From: Phorcus lineatus
Taxonomy: Eukaryota; Mollusca; Gastropoda; Trochida; Trochidae
NCBI GenBank assembly: GCA_921293015.1
Contig: OV121088.1
Span: 33,331,645-33,395,644, forward strand
DNA: 64,000 bases
Direction: 5' to 3'
Shown piece by piece: positions 1 to 11,369 of this stretch (position 1 is its first letter; every line of letters begins with the position of its first letter). A model generated the notes under the pieces. That model saw only the letters and a program-made list of their open reading frames with translations. It did no database searches and had not been told where the DNA came from. Made by a program: the position numbers and the translations under genes.

Positions 1-748
1 GTCAATAGGTTTATAGAAGTTGATATAAAACAGAAGCCAATGGTTGCGATATTGATTTTGTTGATCTCCCTGGACCTCGATGCACTTTGTCCATTTTTCT
101 TTGAGACTGTCTCTGACCTTACGATAGAAGTCTTTCTGAGTGGCCCTCAGCCACACCTCAGTAGCTGTCTTGAGTTCATCATCATCGCCGAACTTGTACC
201 GAACTTGTACTACGCAAGTGTGATTTCAAATTGCGAAGCTGATAGAAGTACTTTGGGGCCAGATCTGGACTGTAGGGGGATGGCTAAGTTAATATGACTC
301 TTGTGTACCGAAGCGTCATCATGAAGAAGCAGAACTCCAGCAGTCAACATGCTGCGCCTCTTCTTCATGATCGCCGCACTAAATTGCTTCAACAATTCAG
401 TATAGTAGGACTCTGTTTTCGTAGTTTAAAGTGGTCTATAGTCGATAGGTTTCACGCCCCTTGAATCCCAGAAAATGGTCGCCAACAGAAGGATGAGTTT
501 TGGGTGCAGGAGACTGCTTACACTTCCACTGCGTGGCTTTTGCTCGGTGTCATGATCCCAGTGGTGAATGCACGTTTATCCCCTGCAACCAGACGGCCGT
601 GAAAGTTGTCGGAATCAGCATTGTAGATGTACGAGAGATCACGACTGGATTCAACTCTCTGAGATAGCCTATCTCAATAATGAAATCAACGATGAAGTCT
701 TCAAGGGTGTATCAATAATACATCTATGAACTTATTGACTTCCCCTCG
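1..748 (-). mobile_element. Decayed mariner-type DNA transposon (copy 1, left terminus clipped)
   Basis: This is the same element as at 21077-21833, missing the first nine bases of its left inverted repeat because the window starts there. The right inverted repeat is at 723-748. At about 750 bp it is shorter than the usual 1.3 kb of mariner elements. The part that would encode the N-terminal DNA-binding helix-turn-helix region is absent, so it is internally deleted and cannot be autonomous. The transposase remnant lies on the minus strand. Confidence 0.85.
45..640 (-). pseudogene. mariner transposase remnant (copy 1)
   Basis: The minus strand encodes fragments of a mariner-family DD34D transposase in several frames. 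From N- to C-terminus there is RLVAGDKR with the first catalytic Asp (codon at 578-580), then IFWDSRGVKPID, then LLLHDDAS with the second Asp (318-320), then YSPDLAPK with the third Asp (263-265) in another frame, then GDDDELKTATEVWL near the C-terminus. Asp2 and Asp3 codons are only about 55 nt apart instead of about 105 nt, so roughly 50 bp are deleted there together with a frame change. The N-terminal helix-turn-helix part is missing. The family assignment rests on motif order and is firm; no function is expected. Confidence 0.85.
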
Positions 749-1129
749 TTGGTAAAACGAGATGGTATTCCATACATTTCATCCAATGATTGATTAGAAT
801 TTTGCTTATAAAAGAAAAGTTAAAAAGTAAAAAAGTAAAGTTCACGTACCAGGGGTTAGGAGTTAGGAGTTAGGGGTTTTATGAATCTTCGTCATTGGTG
901 AGCCCTAAGAAATAAAGGTTTTCAATATCGAAAAAATAAGAGGCATGTAAAACCACAACATTAATCTAATAATTAAGCTACAAATATTTGAGCCCTGTTG
1001 CATAAATGTGTATAAGAAAGGAACATTTAGAAGTCTAGGTAATCTTTCAAGAAGCTAAAAATCTACTGAAAAAGATGACCAATTGACGAAAATAAGGAAA
1101 GCGTTTTGTTATTAGAAAATATAGTTCAA
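749..1129. other. AT-rich gap between mariner and module A
   Basis: No coding signal is seen. It holds a four-unit heptamer repeat at about 851-884 of the type GGAGTTA/GGGGTTA. The same DNA is at 21834-22214 in copy 2. Confidence 0.5.
851..884 (+). repeat. Short heptamer tandem repeat (TTAGGAG/TTAGGGG type)
   Basis: About four imperfect 7-bp units (GGGGTTA, GGAGTTA, GGAGTTA, GGGGTTT) lie here and again near 21936-21969. They are telomere-like in composition, but the period is 7 rather than 6 and the array is very short. Confidence 0.6.
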
Positions 1130-4060
1130 AAGAATTAACAAAATCAACATAAAGAAAAACGTGAGATTATCTTAAAAGGATATTTCATAAACTTGATCTT
1201 ATCGTAAAAGTACAGATATGTTTTGAATAAGAAACAATTTATTCTAGTGATATTTTGATTTAAAGATATTTCGCCTATAGAGAATTGTATTCATGTAGTA
1301 CTCAAACATATTGTAACGTTATTCTCCTCGTTATGTGTTATTTGGGCTGTTTTTTGAGTTGACATCATCTTTGAAATAAGGAAAATGTTTATATCTGCAT
1401 TTGATATTGTTTTCCTGAAGTAATGCAAAGATTTGAACTTGACCAATCTGATAAAATTATAATGCTTGTACAAAATCATTTCATGATATAATCTAAATTT
1501 TATGATATTGCCTTCATCATCCTATGTCAAAGATCTAAAAAAATGACGATGTCAAGGTTTTTTTTCCCATTATTATTTCAAAATAAAAATTCAATGTTGA
1601 GCGGAATAAAACGTTAGAGAAAGCCTCAATTGAATAATGCAAAACAAGTGTGTTGCTTCAATTATTAAAGGAGAACCCCAAATGGTTGAAAAATCCCTGA
1701 CGTGAATTTGAACAGATATGAAAATATTTTCTTTTTAAATAGACAAACCATTTTTCAGACAGATTCAGCCTAAGTAAACGTGATCAAATATGTACGTCTA
1801 TTAACAACATAGAACAGAAAAAGGTGACATTTAGAATGTACAGCAATGTTTTTAAAGTTAGGTAGTTAAGACGTTGGAAGAGTGATCAGGTATTCCTATC
1901 TATTTACAACAGAAAACAGAACAGGTAATAAGTGATGTGGTAAATGGAAGAATTACACGATGGTTTAAAATTACCTAGTTTATAAGTTGAAAACGTGTCA
2001 CAGACCTTAATGAACACATGGAATTTTATGTACCATGCCGATCTTAAATGGCTTTCGTCATGTAGAAAAAAAGTATAGCTTGTCTTTCGTGATATAATTG
2101 AGCATACATGCATAAATGACATATACCACTGACATTAGACCATAAGTAAAGGTTAAGTCAGACCTAGTCAGTCTGTTTAACTTGACGTCTACCTTCATCA
2201 TGCTAAATCACCGCACGCCATGTCAGGTTGTCATAAAATGTGACAATTACACAGTTGTAAATGTCAGGTTAGTGTTCAAGACAAATGTATAGAGACTGTT
2301 GGGTTAAATTGAGTCAGTTTCCTGTCAATTTTTTGACAGATGTGTGAAATTTAGAACAAAAGTTTACTGAAATTACCAAGTTACTCTACCACTTCTGTAA
2401 AATTTCTCAAAACTTGGGCGCCCTTTGTATGAAGTTTAACTGAAATGGCAACAATTAATCTGTTTCACGGGGTCTTGTTGTAAGAAAACTAGTTTTCCGA
2501 TTAACATGTCATTTTTTTCATTATCTCTAGTACTACAACGTGAAATTACCAGAAATAAATAAATCGTTACATTGCATTTCAAAATGGCCTAAATGCACTA
2601 CCAATGGAGTCACAATAACCTAAATTGCAATTATCGGTTTACTAAAAATTTAGATTCTCAGTTAAAGAATCTTTAATCTGTTCAATATCATTTGAGGCTG
2701 AAAAACATCCTTCAACATTCGTACATTTTGCTATAAAATAAAATAATGATTCAATCAAATGAAAATCTAATGTTTATAAGGTAAGAACACACAAAAAACA
2801 GAGAGCTCCGACCTATTTGTCTAAAGGTATCTTAAACATGTACAAAAATCAGTTACAAATTCAACTATTGACATAAACTTCAACAATTACATACATACCA
2901 TTATCCATAATTTGTGAAATTTGTCATTAAGCAATATACACTGAGACAAAGTAAGACATGGTGGGGAGGGTTGGGTTAGGGGTGGTCGTCGGTTCGGTGG
3001 GATGAGAGGGATTGAGTTGAATGTTTGATATGTTAAAGGTGCCTGTAAATTGTCTTTGCTGACATACTCGTGAGCTGACTTAAAATATATCGAAACATAT
3101 CCACTACATTCATATTTTCTTTGAATTCTCTTTTCATTTTTACACAGATGAATTAATCAGGGAGGCAGATACGAAGGAGGAATTGTGATAAATTTTTGCC
3201 TTGAAAATGGTGATATGATTCAATGCATATTTTCTTCTGTACTTTTTTGACAAATGTTTAAATGGATCAAAATGACAAAAAGAACTGACGCCTGTTTTTA
3301 ATGTTCAATGTTTATTGTGAATGGTAACCATAATACCATCATCAAACTCTCTTTCATTATGACATTTTCACTTTTCTCATATACACTGACAAAAAACAAG
3401 AAAAATACTTAAATTATTGTCGTTAAAATCCAATAAAACAAAAACACATTTAGAAAATATATCTGCTATCCAGAAATTGTTGTCAGATTGAATGCAGGAA
3501 TCAATAGGATAGTTCATATAGTAATTGCCTGTAATGTCATAAGTATTTAGCACAACACGACATAAGTATACCAGTTTACATGTTGAGCCACCGATCTTTA
3601 AACAGGCATATACGCCAAAGCTTCCTTAAATAGTCGAATGAGATACATTTGCCATAAAAGTTAATGAGTTTACCCCCTCAAACCTTTTTCTTGACCTCTT
3701 TTCTTTTTAATACCTCTCTTCTGGTATTGTAAGGTTTGCACTATGTGGAAACAAGCCGCATTCTAGAGATAATTAGACTTTGTACAATTATTTCATTTTC
3801 TTTACACATATGTTTAGATAATAATGAAAAGTGAATCAATATTTCCAATTTTATAGTAATACTGCTGTATATGTTGAATAAAAATCCGAAAAAAGATGTA
3901 AGAAAATGAAGGAAATGTTTTCAGAATGATAAACTTCAACGGAAATGAAAGCTGAATGCAGAAATCGTTTGAATACACCTCGTTAAATCAGAAAGTTCAT
4001 AAATATCATCAATGATCAGGGAACATCACACTCCATAAAACCGCAGTCCCATTCCAGAAA

Positions 4061-4151
4061 ACACGGTAATGGCCCCTATGGTCCAGCTATTATGTCCTTA
4101 CAGACCTTGTTGATTACTTTACACAATATACCAGACATCAAAGAGGGCAGA
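4061..4151 (+). other. 91-bp ultraconserved block, module A copy 1
   Basis: The 91 bases starting ACACGGTAATGGCCCC and ending GAGGGCAGA are identical to 18868-18958 in module C, while sequence on either side matches only at about 80%. On the plus strand a frame stays open through the block and reads HGNGPYGPAIMSL...IPDIKEGR, then hits TAA at once in A. The upstream CCCATTCCAG could act as a splice acceptor. I do not recognise the peptide. Candidates are an exon fragment, a constrained non-coding element, or a gene-conversion tract. Confidence 0.6.
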
Positions 4152-4527
4152 TAACAACGTCGCAAGAGACTTGTAGCATTACATTGCATAAAGAGTAAGA
4201 GTAAACATTGGATAAGATTGTGATTCAGATAGTTTTAATTTTTTCAGACTGCGTGGGGTAGAGAAAAAAATTTAAAAAACATTGAACTTGATAATTAGAG
4301 ATGATTTCTTTTGTCGCCACTTTTAAAAACACTTGAATACTTTGTTTATCCAACATCAATATTTAATATTTTGAAACGTATTTGTATGTAAAACATCCTA
4401 ATCCTTAAACTTTATCTTAGAGATGTTTTATTTTTAATCTCTTTCAGAACTGCAGCCTTGAATTAAAATTTTACTTAAAAAGAATGAAACTAATTATTCT
4501 ATCAAACCTTACTCTAACCTTATTTAT

Positions 4528-4529
4528 AC

Positions 4530-4567
<38 letters not shown>

Positions 4568-4574
4568 GCTGCTG

Positions 4575-4629
<55 letters not shown>

Positions 4630-4676
4630 CACTACTACTACTAGTACTACTAGTACTACTACTACTAGTACTACTA

Positions 4677-4738
<62 letters not shown>
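4528..4738 (+). repeat. (ACT)n / (GCT)n microsatellite, module A copy 1
   Basis: About 210 bp of ACT trinucleotides interrupted by ACC, AGT and GCT runs. All frames stay open and read as poly-Thr, poly-Ser or poly-Val/Ala, which is a composition artefact. Confidence 0.97.
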
Positions 4739-4742
<4 letters not shown>

Positions 4743-7700
4743 CTAATAAAAAAACAACTACAAACTGTACCAAAACTACTTTTCACTTTACTACTACAAC
4801 TCAAATGTGAAATAAAAGATAATAGTATTTATTCAGGCAAGAGTTTTTATTCCGTTAACAAAAGGATTGTTTTTTTGTTTGTGCAAGCTCGCTAGCGATT
4901 AAACTCAACAATATAAAGGTAATTTTGATATACACCTGTTTGAAATAAACAAGCAGAGACAGGTTGGCATTTGGGTTGTGATTATTTCGAATGATTTATT
5001 CTGCATTAGGAATGAATTCAAATTGATCTAAAGATGAGAGAGAGACACGTTAGACAGCACTAGTTTTTGTTTTACTGTACAAACTATCAATATAACAAAA
5101 ATTGATTTTACAAAAGTTAATAATATTCTTTGACTTGGGCGAAAACTTGAAATATCATTTTCCCTTATTAGTATGCATGTGAATGAAATGTTAATTTGCT
5201 TTAAGTGTCTTTTGACTTTAGAATAAGGGGAAATATTTTATTCAGTTCAATCTTTACAATGCATTCAATGGATATTTGTGTTCCTTGAAAAAGAGAAATA
5301 TTTCAAATATTTCCTTTAGCACTGGTATTTGTCTATTCTTTTCCCCGCTATATAGCTTAACATATGTCAATAGAGTGCCTAAGTTTCTCCGTTTGAACGT
5401 TTCTTTTAGTTTGAATTTTTAACAGAACACATGATTTAAAAAGAGGAAGCACAAGTCGAAATCTTTTGCAAAACTTCGGCTTTCAAAAACAGATTGTTTG
5501 ATGTTTGATTATTAAGAGATCCTTAAAATAAATGCTATCCTCTGTTGGTTCTACACGCCATCTATGGATATCACTATTGCAGTCAGTTGAACTGCCCAAT
5601 ACATCTAATAGACAAGACCAACAAGTATTGATATTTTGCTTTATTATGACACACTCTCAAACGCCGTGATGATAATTGCTATGGCTGTTTCAATAATCTA
5701 AATCTTAACTATTTTTAATGAAACTTGGTACACAGAGACTATTTGTACAACAATAATCTATGGTTGGAAATAATTGTGAAACAACTAACAAAAACCTATT
5801 CTTAATAGATTGATTTTGAACATCATTTCCCCTTTTAATATGGCTGAATGACTATATTTTCACATCTTTAAAGTTAACTTTGCTTGACTCTACTATCATC
5901 AATTCCTTATCTTTGGTGCTTATGTATGAAAAAGAAATTAATTCCAACATCAGGCAACAGCGTATCATGCTTTTTTCAAACTACATATTTCAAAAACAAT
6001 TTAAGGTGTACAGTTTCATGTCATTCTTTTTTCGTGGCAAATCAAGAATAGAATAATGAAACGTATGGACGACAAAATCACTGTTGATTTTTTCCCCATC
6101 AAGCTTTAAGTACATATGTTTCACGGTTGAACTGACTGATGATGTTCTTTTTTTATCGTAGAATGATGGAATGTTGTTTGATGATAAGTCTGTAGAGTTT
6201 TCTCTACTTGTTGAAGACTTGCATTTAATACTTGCCATCGATAGGTACATCGATTTGCTCAAACATCTGATAAGTATCACCTAATTCCTAATGCATTTAT
6301 GCTATGTTTCCTGGAATCTGATAAGGATACTACTGATATAGATTTGGACTACTTTTGGAGTTGAAATTCTCTTTAAAACGAACAAAAATTTTTTAATTCT
6401 GTCTTTATTATTGTTTTTCTCTGAAGTAATGCAAAAGTTCGAACATAACAATTTTCCGATAAAGGATATGTAAACTTCCCCGCTTGTACAATATTTCATA
6501 ATACCCAAGGATGATGTAAATTATTTAAATTATTATTTGACAATTCAATTAGATAAATTAAGAGATTTTAAAACTACATTATTCTGAACATACATTTAAC
6601 ATTAAAGATATTCGTACAGAGTTATTGCAAATTTCCCTGATTATATGCGGCATGTAATTTTGCTCTCGAATGGCCTGGAGTGCAACTGATGTAGCTCTGT
6701 ATTCTGTAACCTATTATAAAGGGATAAACTTTCCAGATTGCCTGAGAAATAAAAAACCGAGAAATCAAATCAATGTTTTTGCTGACCCAGTGAATGAACA
6801 ATGATTGTATTCACTGATTTCTATCTGATAAAAATACTTTAAATGTCAATAAATCTAGGTCGTGCCCAAATCTTAATACTGAAAAACATACGATACAGAA
6901 CCTGTCTGAAATATCTCAACAAAAGAGATTGTGGTTTTAATGGTGCATTATAAATCTGTAAGGAATTTTACTTGTATTTGAGTTTTTAAAATAGCAAATA
7001 TGAATATTATTAAATTTCATTTTTTCAATCAAGTGGGGAGTAAAGAAATTCGATTCCTATTAATTTTTTCCGATTATACAAAATACATTACAAAGAGTTA
7101 TATGTTGAAAATAACAGTACGACAAAACAACTGATATTGTTTTAAAAAAATTCAATCTACGTGAATATAATTCGATCAATAATCCTTTGTCAAAGAATGA
7201 TGTCAAAAGGTCAGCTTTCAAGATTAAAGAAGTTCAATATATTAAACAAATGCCAAGATCATCCTATGTTAATTGATCAGTGGAAAAGACAATAAGGTAT
7301 AGTATTAATTTCGATGCTGATTTCAAAATGAATATGCAATATTCAGGGGAAATACGATATTTGTGGAAACCAGAAAAAAATGTCGCTGCTTCATTTATTA
7401 AACGATTGCTAAAAAGACGGAAAAAAATTACCCAAAAATAAGAAAAAAAGTATGATACTATTTACTTTTTTAAACTGACTGATCAAAGTGAAAAAGGCAT
7501 GATCTGAAAAATACGTCAATCAAATATTTAAAAAGAACCAGAACAAAATTGTGTGAAAAATGCACAACAATGGTTTTTAAAGCTATCTCGTTAAGAAGTG
7601 AAAATGTGACACACTTCAATGATCCCAAGGAGGTGTACGCTGCACTGTTAAATGAATCTGATAATCATGTTACATGATGGCTTTCATCATGTTAAGTTTA

Positions 7701-9273
7701 TTTATCTACTTTATACATATCCTATATCCTTTTTAGAATAAAAACGTAAAGGCTATGTTGTCAGGTCACAATATAATTGTGCATTATTGCATTGAATATA
7801 CCACTGACATTAGGCAATAAGTCAAAGTTAAATGGCACCTTGTAAATCTGTTTATCTCGACATTTCCCTGTATCATTCCAAATCATTGCGGGCCATGTCA
7901 GGTCGCCCATCAATCAAGTGACAATTACAGAGTTTAGCAAATGTCAGGTTAGTGCTCAAGACAAATGGATAGATACTGCTGGGTGATGTCGACTCAGTTT
8001 CAGTTTCATGTCGATTTCAGACAGATGTTTGACATTGAGAATGAACATTATGAAACGAAATGAAATTATTCTTCCTTTTATGTTAAATTTCTCAAATGAA
8101 GTTATAACTGAAATGGCAACAATTAATCTGTTAGTTTTTCTCAGGGTTTTGATTGAAGAAATCTACTTATTCCCACACATGAACTACATATCTCAATACA
8201 AATTATTATCTTATAAATACCAAACTCATCTTCCTTCTATTTGTCTCGTACTACAGGGTAATATAATCACAGGTACAGAATATATTGCACTGCATTCTAA
8301 AGAGACCTAAATGCACTAGTGAGGTCACCGTGACCTTCCTTTCAAATTGTTTTACTCATAATGGATTTTTCAATAAAAGAACCAGTAATCCATGAAGTTT
8401 GAAGCTCGATAGCATCTTCTAGATGTTGATAATGCAAGGTGTAGAGTTTCCTTCAAGATAAGGATATATTTCACTTGGTAACATCAGGCATCTTAGTCAC
8501 TGACGCGTAGGCAAAGCTAATGCAAATCTTTTTGCAAAGAGTTTCCCTTTTGATAAACCACTTTTTGTAGTTGAGTACTCCTTTGCTGATATCTAATTTA
8601 AACAAAATGAAAAGTTACACAGAAAGAAATCTTATAAACTCTTTTTAATATTATATTTTCTATAAAAAGTTTGAACTATATTTATTGGAATCGGAAGTTA
8701 TACCTTTTCAAAAATATTTAAACTGTGCTGAATATTAGTTTTGAATGGTGCATCTTTGGCATTAATTTTTTTGGATAATTATTTACATAAACAGTAATTT
8801 GTATCCATACTTCACAAATACATTTAAAAGGGTCACTCTATATTAATGACATTTTATTTTATTTTCATACGTAATAAAATACAACTGCACATATCATTGT
8901 AATAACCTCAATAGCCTCCTGTGAAAACATTCCTTTCCTGAACAAATACTTGATGACTGCACGCTTTTCGACATCATTCATATTTCCAGTTTCGTCACCC
9001 TATGCACTTAGGAGTGTGACATCTTTGAAACAACACTACGGATGGTTTATAGTTATTTAGGAAGTATCGGATTGTTACATCATTCTTATTTTACCTTTTA
9101 TTTTACCCTCTTATGAGTCACCTTACCCAACTAGACGTCCAGAATAAGTAACACTATATTCAATTCAATTCAATTTCAATTCATTTTATTTCGGTTTTGT
9201 AGGCCATTGGCCCATGTACAATTGAAATATAATTCACAAAATAGGAGTAGCACATAAAATTTTAAAACAGTAG

Positions 9274-9711
9274 TTAAGTGATTACAGAAGACATAGCACG
9301 CTTTCTAAGAGAAAGAGCTTCATTAATATATTTTGCACATTTGAACAATGAATTACTACATTTGTTGCTAATTGATTTAAGATAATCTTCTATTGCGTTA
9401 CCCCGTCTACAAGATGTAAAATAATTTTCTCTAATTGAAGAATATGCGTCACATTCAAACAAAAAGTGAATTTCATTTTCAATCAGGCCACAGTCACACA
9501 TTTTACAGATTCTATTCACATTAACACCCCGAATATTACATCTCAGGGGAAGTGCATGTAATCTTAATAAACAAATAGTTCTTCGGATAGCTAAATGATT
9601 AATAGAAGATACATAACATTCAATATGTAACAACGATTTAACTTCTTTGTAATATCTAAGATGTACAGACTCATGTATTATACCAAAAATATGTTGTTTA
9701 TTACAGTCCAC
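9274..9711 (-). pseudogene. LINE ORF2 C-terminal zinc-knuckle region (copy 1)
   Basis: A 145-codon open frame ends in a normal stop. Its Cys-x2-Cys...His...Cys cluster within CKMCDCGLIENEIHFLFEC is typical of the region after the reverse transcriptase domain in CR1/RTE-like LINEs. The frame starts where an insertion separates it from the upstream coding part at 9984-10157. Endonuclease and reverse transcriptase domains are missing, so it is a fragment. Confidence 0.8.
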
Positions 9712-9723
9712 ATTTCGATTCTT

Positions 9724-9959
9724 CTTCTTATAATATGATCAGATATAGATTGTTGTAAAAAAATCAAATTCATTTGAGATTTATGAGTCAAATATAATCA
9801 ATTATTCATTTGTACCTGTTCAATAATTTTCATCTATAAAATGTATCCTTATCGTTAACATAACTTGAGTGTATACTTCATTCCCACTTAAGATATACAA
9901 TAAACCTATTTGAGAAAAAAAGGTCCTTCTAGTCAGACCTAACTGAAAGCCAAGTGAAA
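9724..9959. mobile_element. 236-bp insertion inside the LINE, flanked by 24-bp target duplication
   Basis: The 24 bases at 9700-9723 (starting ATTACAGTCCACATTTCG) recur at 9960-9983 with one mismatch, and both fit the same LINE codons (VDCN). The 236 bp between them interrupt the LINE reading frame and have no place in it. A 24-bp target duplication is unusually long but fits a retroposed SINE or truncated LINE. No tRNA-like head is seen, so the type is unknown. Confidence 0.7.
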
Positions 9960-11295
9960 ATTACAGTCCACAATTCGATTCTTGAAATTAGAAATAAAAC
10001 ATGTGATATCACCAACATCCTGACTGTACAATACAAATCCGAAACCAAAGGAACATAACAGATATTTAACCGATGTTGCCCAAGTTATTCTGCCAACTGA
10101 ATCTAGTTTCCTCATAAGAAGATAAGACAATACAACAACAACGACAACAAAACACAAATGAGCATATGATGAGCAGAGAATAGATAGTCCTACTTGAAAA
10201 AAGAATGTGATCAGTGGTAAGAAACATGAGGGAGAGGCTCCACTTAGAATGGAAAGACTTCCTTCTTAGGACCCACAGAAATGATAGTCTTTGGAGGGAA
10301 GCAGTATTGCCTCTGGATACTCGTTATCCATGTTACTGGTTGCTCGTTGTTTACTCAATTATTTTTGAAGGAATTGAAGACAACTATCGATTGGAAACCA
10401 TAGAAAGTGATATTAAATAGCCATCAAATATGAAATGAATTTGTTTTATACTTTTCGAGACAAATGTCTAAGAAATGTTTTTGCCAATGCTTTTTTTAAA
10501 ATCCCCAACATGTTCTTTAAAATTCTGTATATTGAAAACAAGTTAAAAACAGTTGAACGTTTAGCCTAATCCAAGGGATGAACAACATGCACTTCTTTAA
10601 GTTTATTGCGAAGTTCAATGGGTAGTAGTTTAAAAAAAAAAATCCCAATTAAGATAAGACTTAGACGTCAAACTATTTGTTATTGTTTAGTCAAGCATGC
10701 TCTGAATAAAACTTTACATTATCAAAATAATCCTGAGATACTCCCTATAAATCAAAAAGCGTATTGGTTGCTATATTAGTCTTGTTCATTTTGAGGGATT
10801 TTCACATCATGTGGATATATCAATGGATATAAAGATTAATAAGAAACTCGATAGAGAGTACTCGTTTTCTTTGGCCATTTTACAAACTATGTTTTAAATA
10901 AGTAAGAGGTTATCAATAAAGTCAATAATGTTCTTTGACTTCAATAACAATTGTATTTGCTCTTGTTTGTTTGTAAATGATATGTTAATAGTTTCAATGT
11001 ATCTTTTGATTTCAGAATAAAGAGAATAATTTCATGCAAATCAATCTGTGAAGTGCATTTAATGGTTATTTGTGTTCCATGGAAAAGAATTTAAGGAGAA
11101 ATTTTCTTTGGCATATGCAATTGTCCATGCTTTTCATTGCTACATAATATTACTCATATGGATAGAGTTTATCCGTCGTTCTGTGTAAATGCAAGATTGA
11201 AAAGTGCACGTTTTTGGGTAATGTTGTCTACTCTTATCATGTTTAAGGTTTAAATTGGTGCAAACATTACCATTACTAAATTACTACTTCAAAAT

Positions 11296-11369
11296 GAGCT
11301 AACCAAATGGTTTCGTGGTTATGTCTGTGGACTGGTAACCATTATAATAACATTCCGAGTTCACCAAAA
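11296..11369 (+). mobile_element. Possible tRNA-derived SINE head, module C copy 1
   Basis: The stretch with TGGTTTCGTGGTTATGTCTGTGG, then ACTGGTAACC, then CCGAGTTCACCAAA resembles a tRNA-derived promoter, with an A-box-like part and a decayed B box. Modules A and B have no equivalent. The SINE body, if any, would extend to about 11.75 kb. Confidence 0.35.

Larger units (their letters stand above)
1130..5065. repeat. Ancestral module A (copy 1)
   Basis: This is the first of three diverged modules inside the 21-kb unit. Landmarks shared with B and C in the same order are: the AAAGGATATTT region (1176, matching 12147); the GAAGTAATGCAAA/ATGCAAAG region (about 1340-1500, matching 6330-6540 and 13204-13470); CCACTGACATTAG (2128, 7801, 14875); the block with CACGGTAATGGCCCC (4062, matching 18869); and (ACT)n (4528, matching 19338). 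A part found in C between the first two landmarks (12490-12815) is missing here. Apart from that the module is non-coding; short reading frames in it are not preserved in B or C. Confidence 0.75.
9150..10157 (-). mobile_element. LINE (non-LTR retrotransposon) 3' fragment in module B, copy 1
   Basis: On the minus strand this encodes the C-terminal end of a LINE polyprotein after the reverse transcriptase core. It reads ITWATSVKYLLCSFGFGFVL..QDVGD...FKNRIVDCN, then (after an insertion) HLRYYKEVKSLL..., then the zinc-knuckle-like CKMCDCGLIENEIHFLFEC, then a tail ending near 9274. The 3' UTR contains TGTACATGGGCCAATGGCCT and ends in an (ATTGA)-type short tandem tail at about 9158-9180, as in CR1-like elements. 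It is 5' truncated and interrupted. Modules A and C lack it, so it inserted after the modules arose. Confidence 0.82.
5065..10865. repeat. Ancestral module B (copy 1)
   Basis: This is the second diverged module. It starts with the conserved segment running to about 5300 (CTTTTGACTTTAG... ATGGATATTTGTGTTCC), which recurs at about 10865-11090 and 20615-20830. The segment at 5533-5720 matches 12490-12670, 6330-6540 matches 13204-13470, 7801-8050 matches 2128-2370 and 14875-15120, and 8408-8560 matches 15432-15590. It lacks the (ACT)n array and the 91-bp conserved block of A and C, and instead carries a LINE fragment. Identity to A and C is about 75-85% by eye. Confidence 0.75.

Noticed and set aside
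851..884. Interstitial telomere
   Set aside because: The units are 7 bp and only four in number, unlike the animal TTAGGG repeat.
4471..4810. Long poly-Thr/Ser/Val reading frames over (ACT)n arrays (also near 25.6-26.5, 19.3-19.65 and 40.9-41.4 kb)
   Set aside because: A trinucleotide repeat without stops keeps several frames open; array length changes by hundreds of bases between copies.
8008..8310. 100-codon frame in module B
   Set aside because: In copy 2 the CGA codon at 8056-8058 is TGA (29720-29722), and the frame is not kept in modules A or C.
10214..10420. 68-codon frame in module B, present in both copies
   Set aside because: It opens with GTG, is AT-rich without a recognisable motif, and has only one residue changed because the copies are recent; no evidence of constraint.
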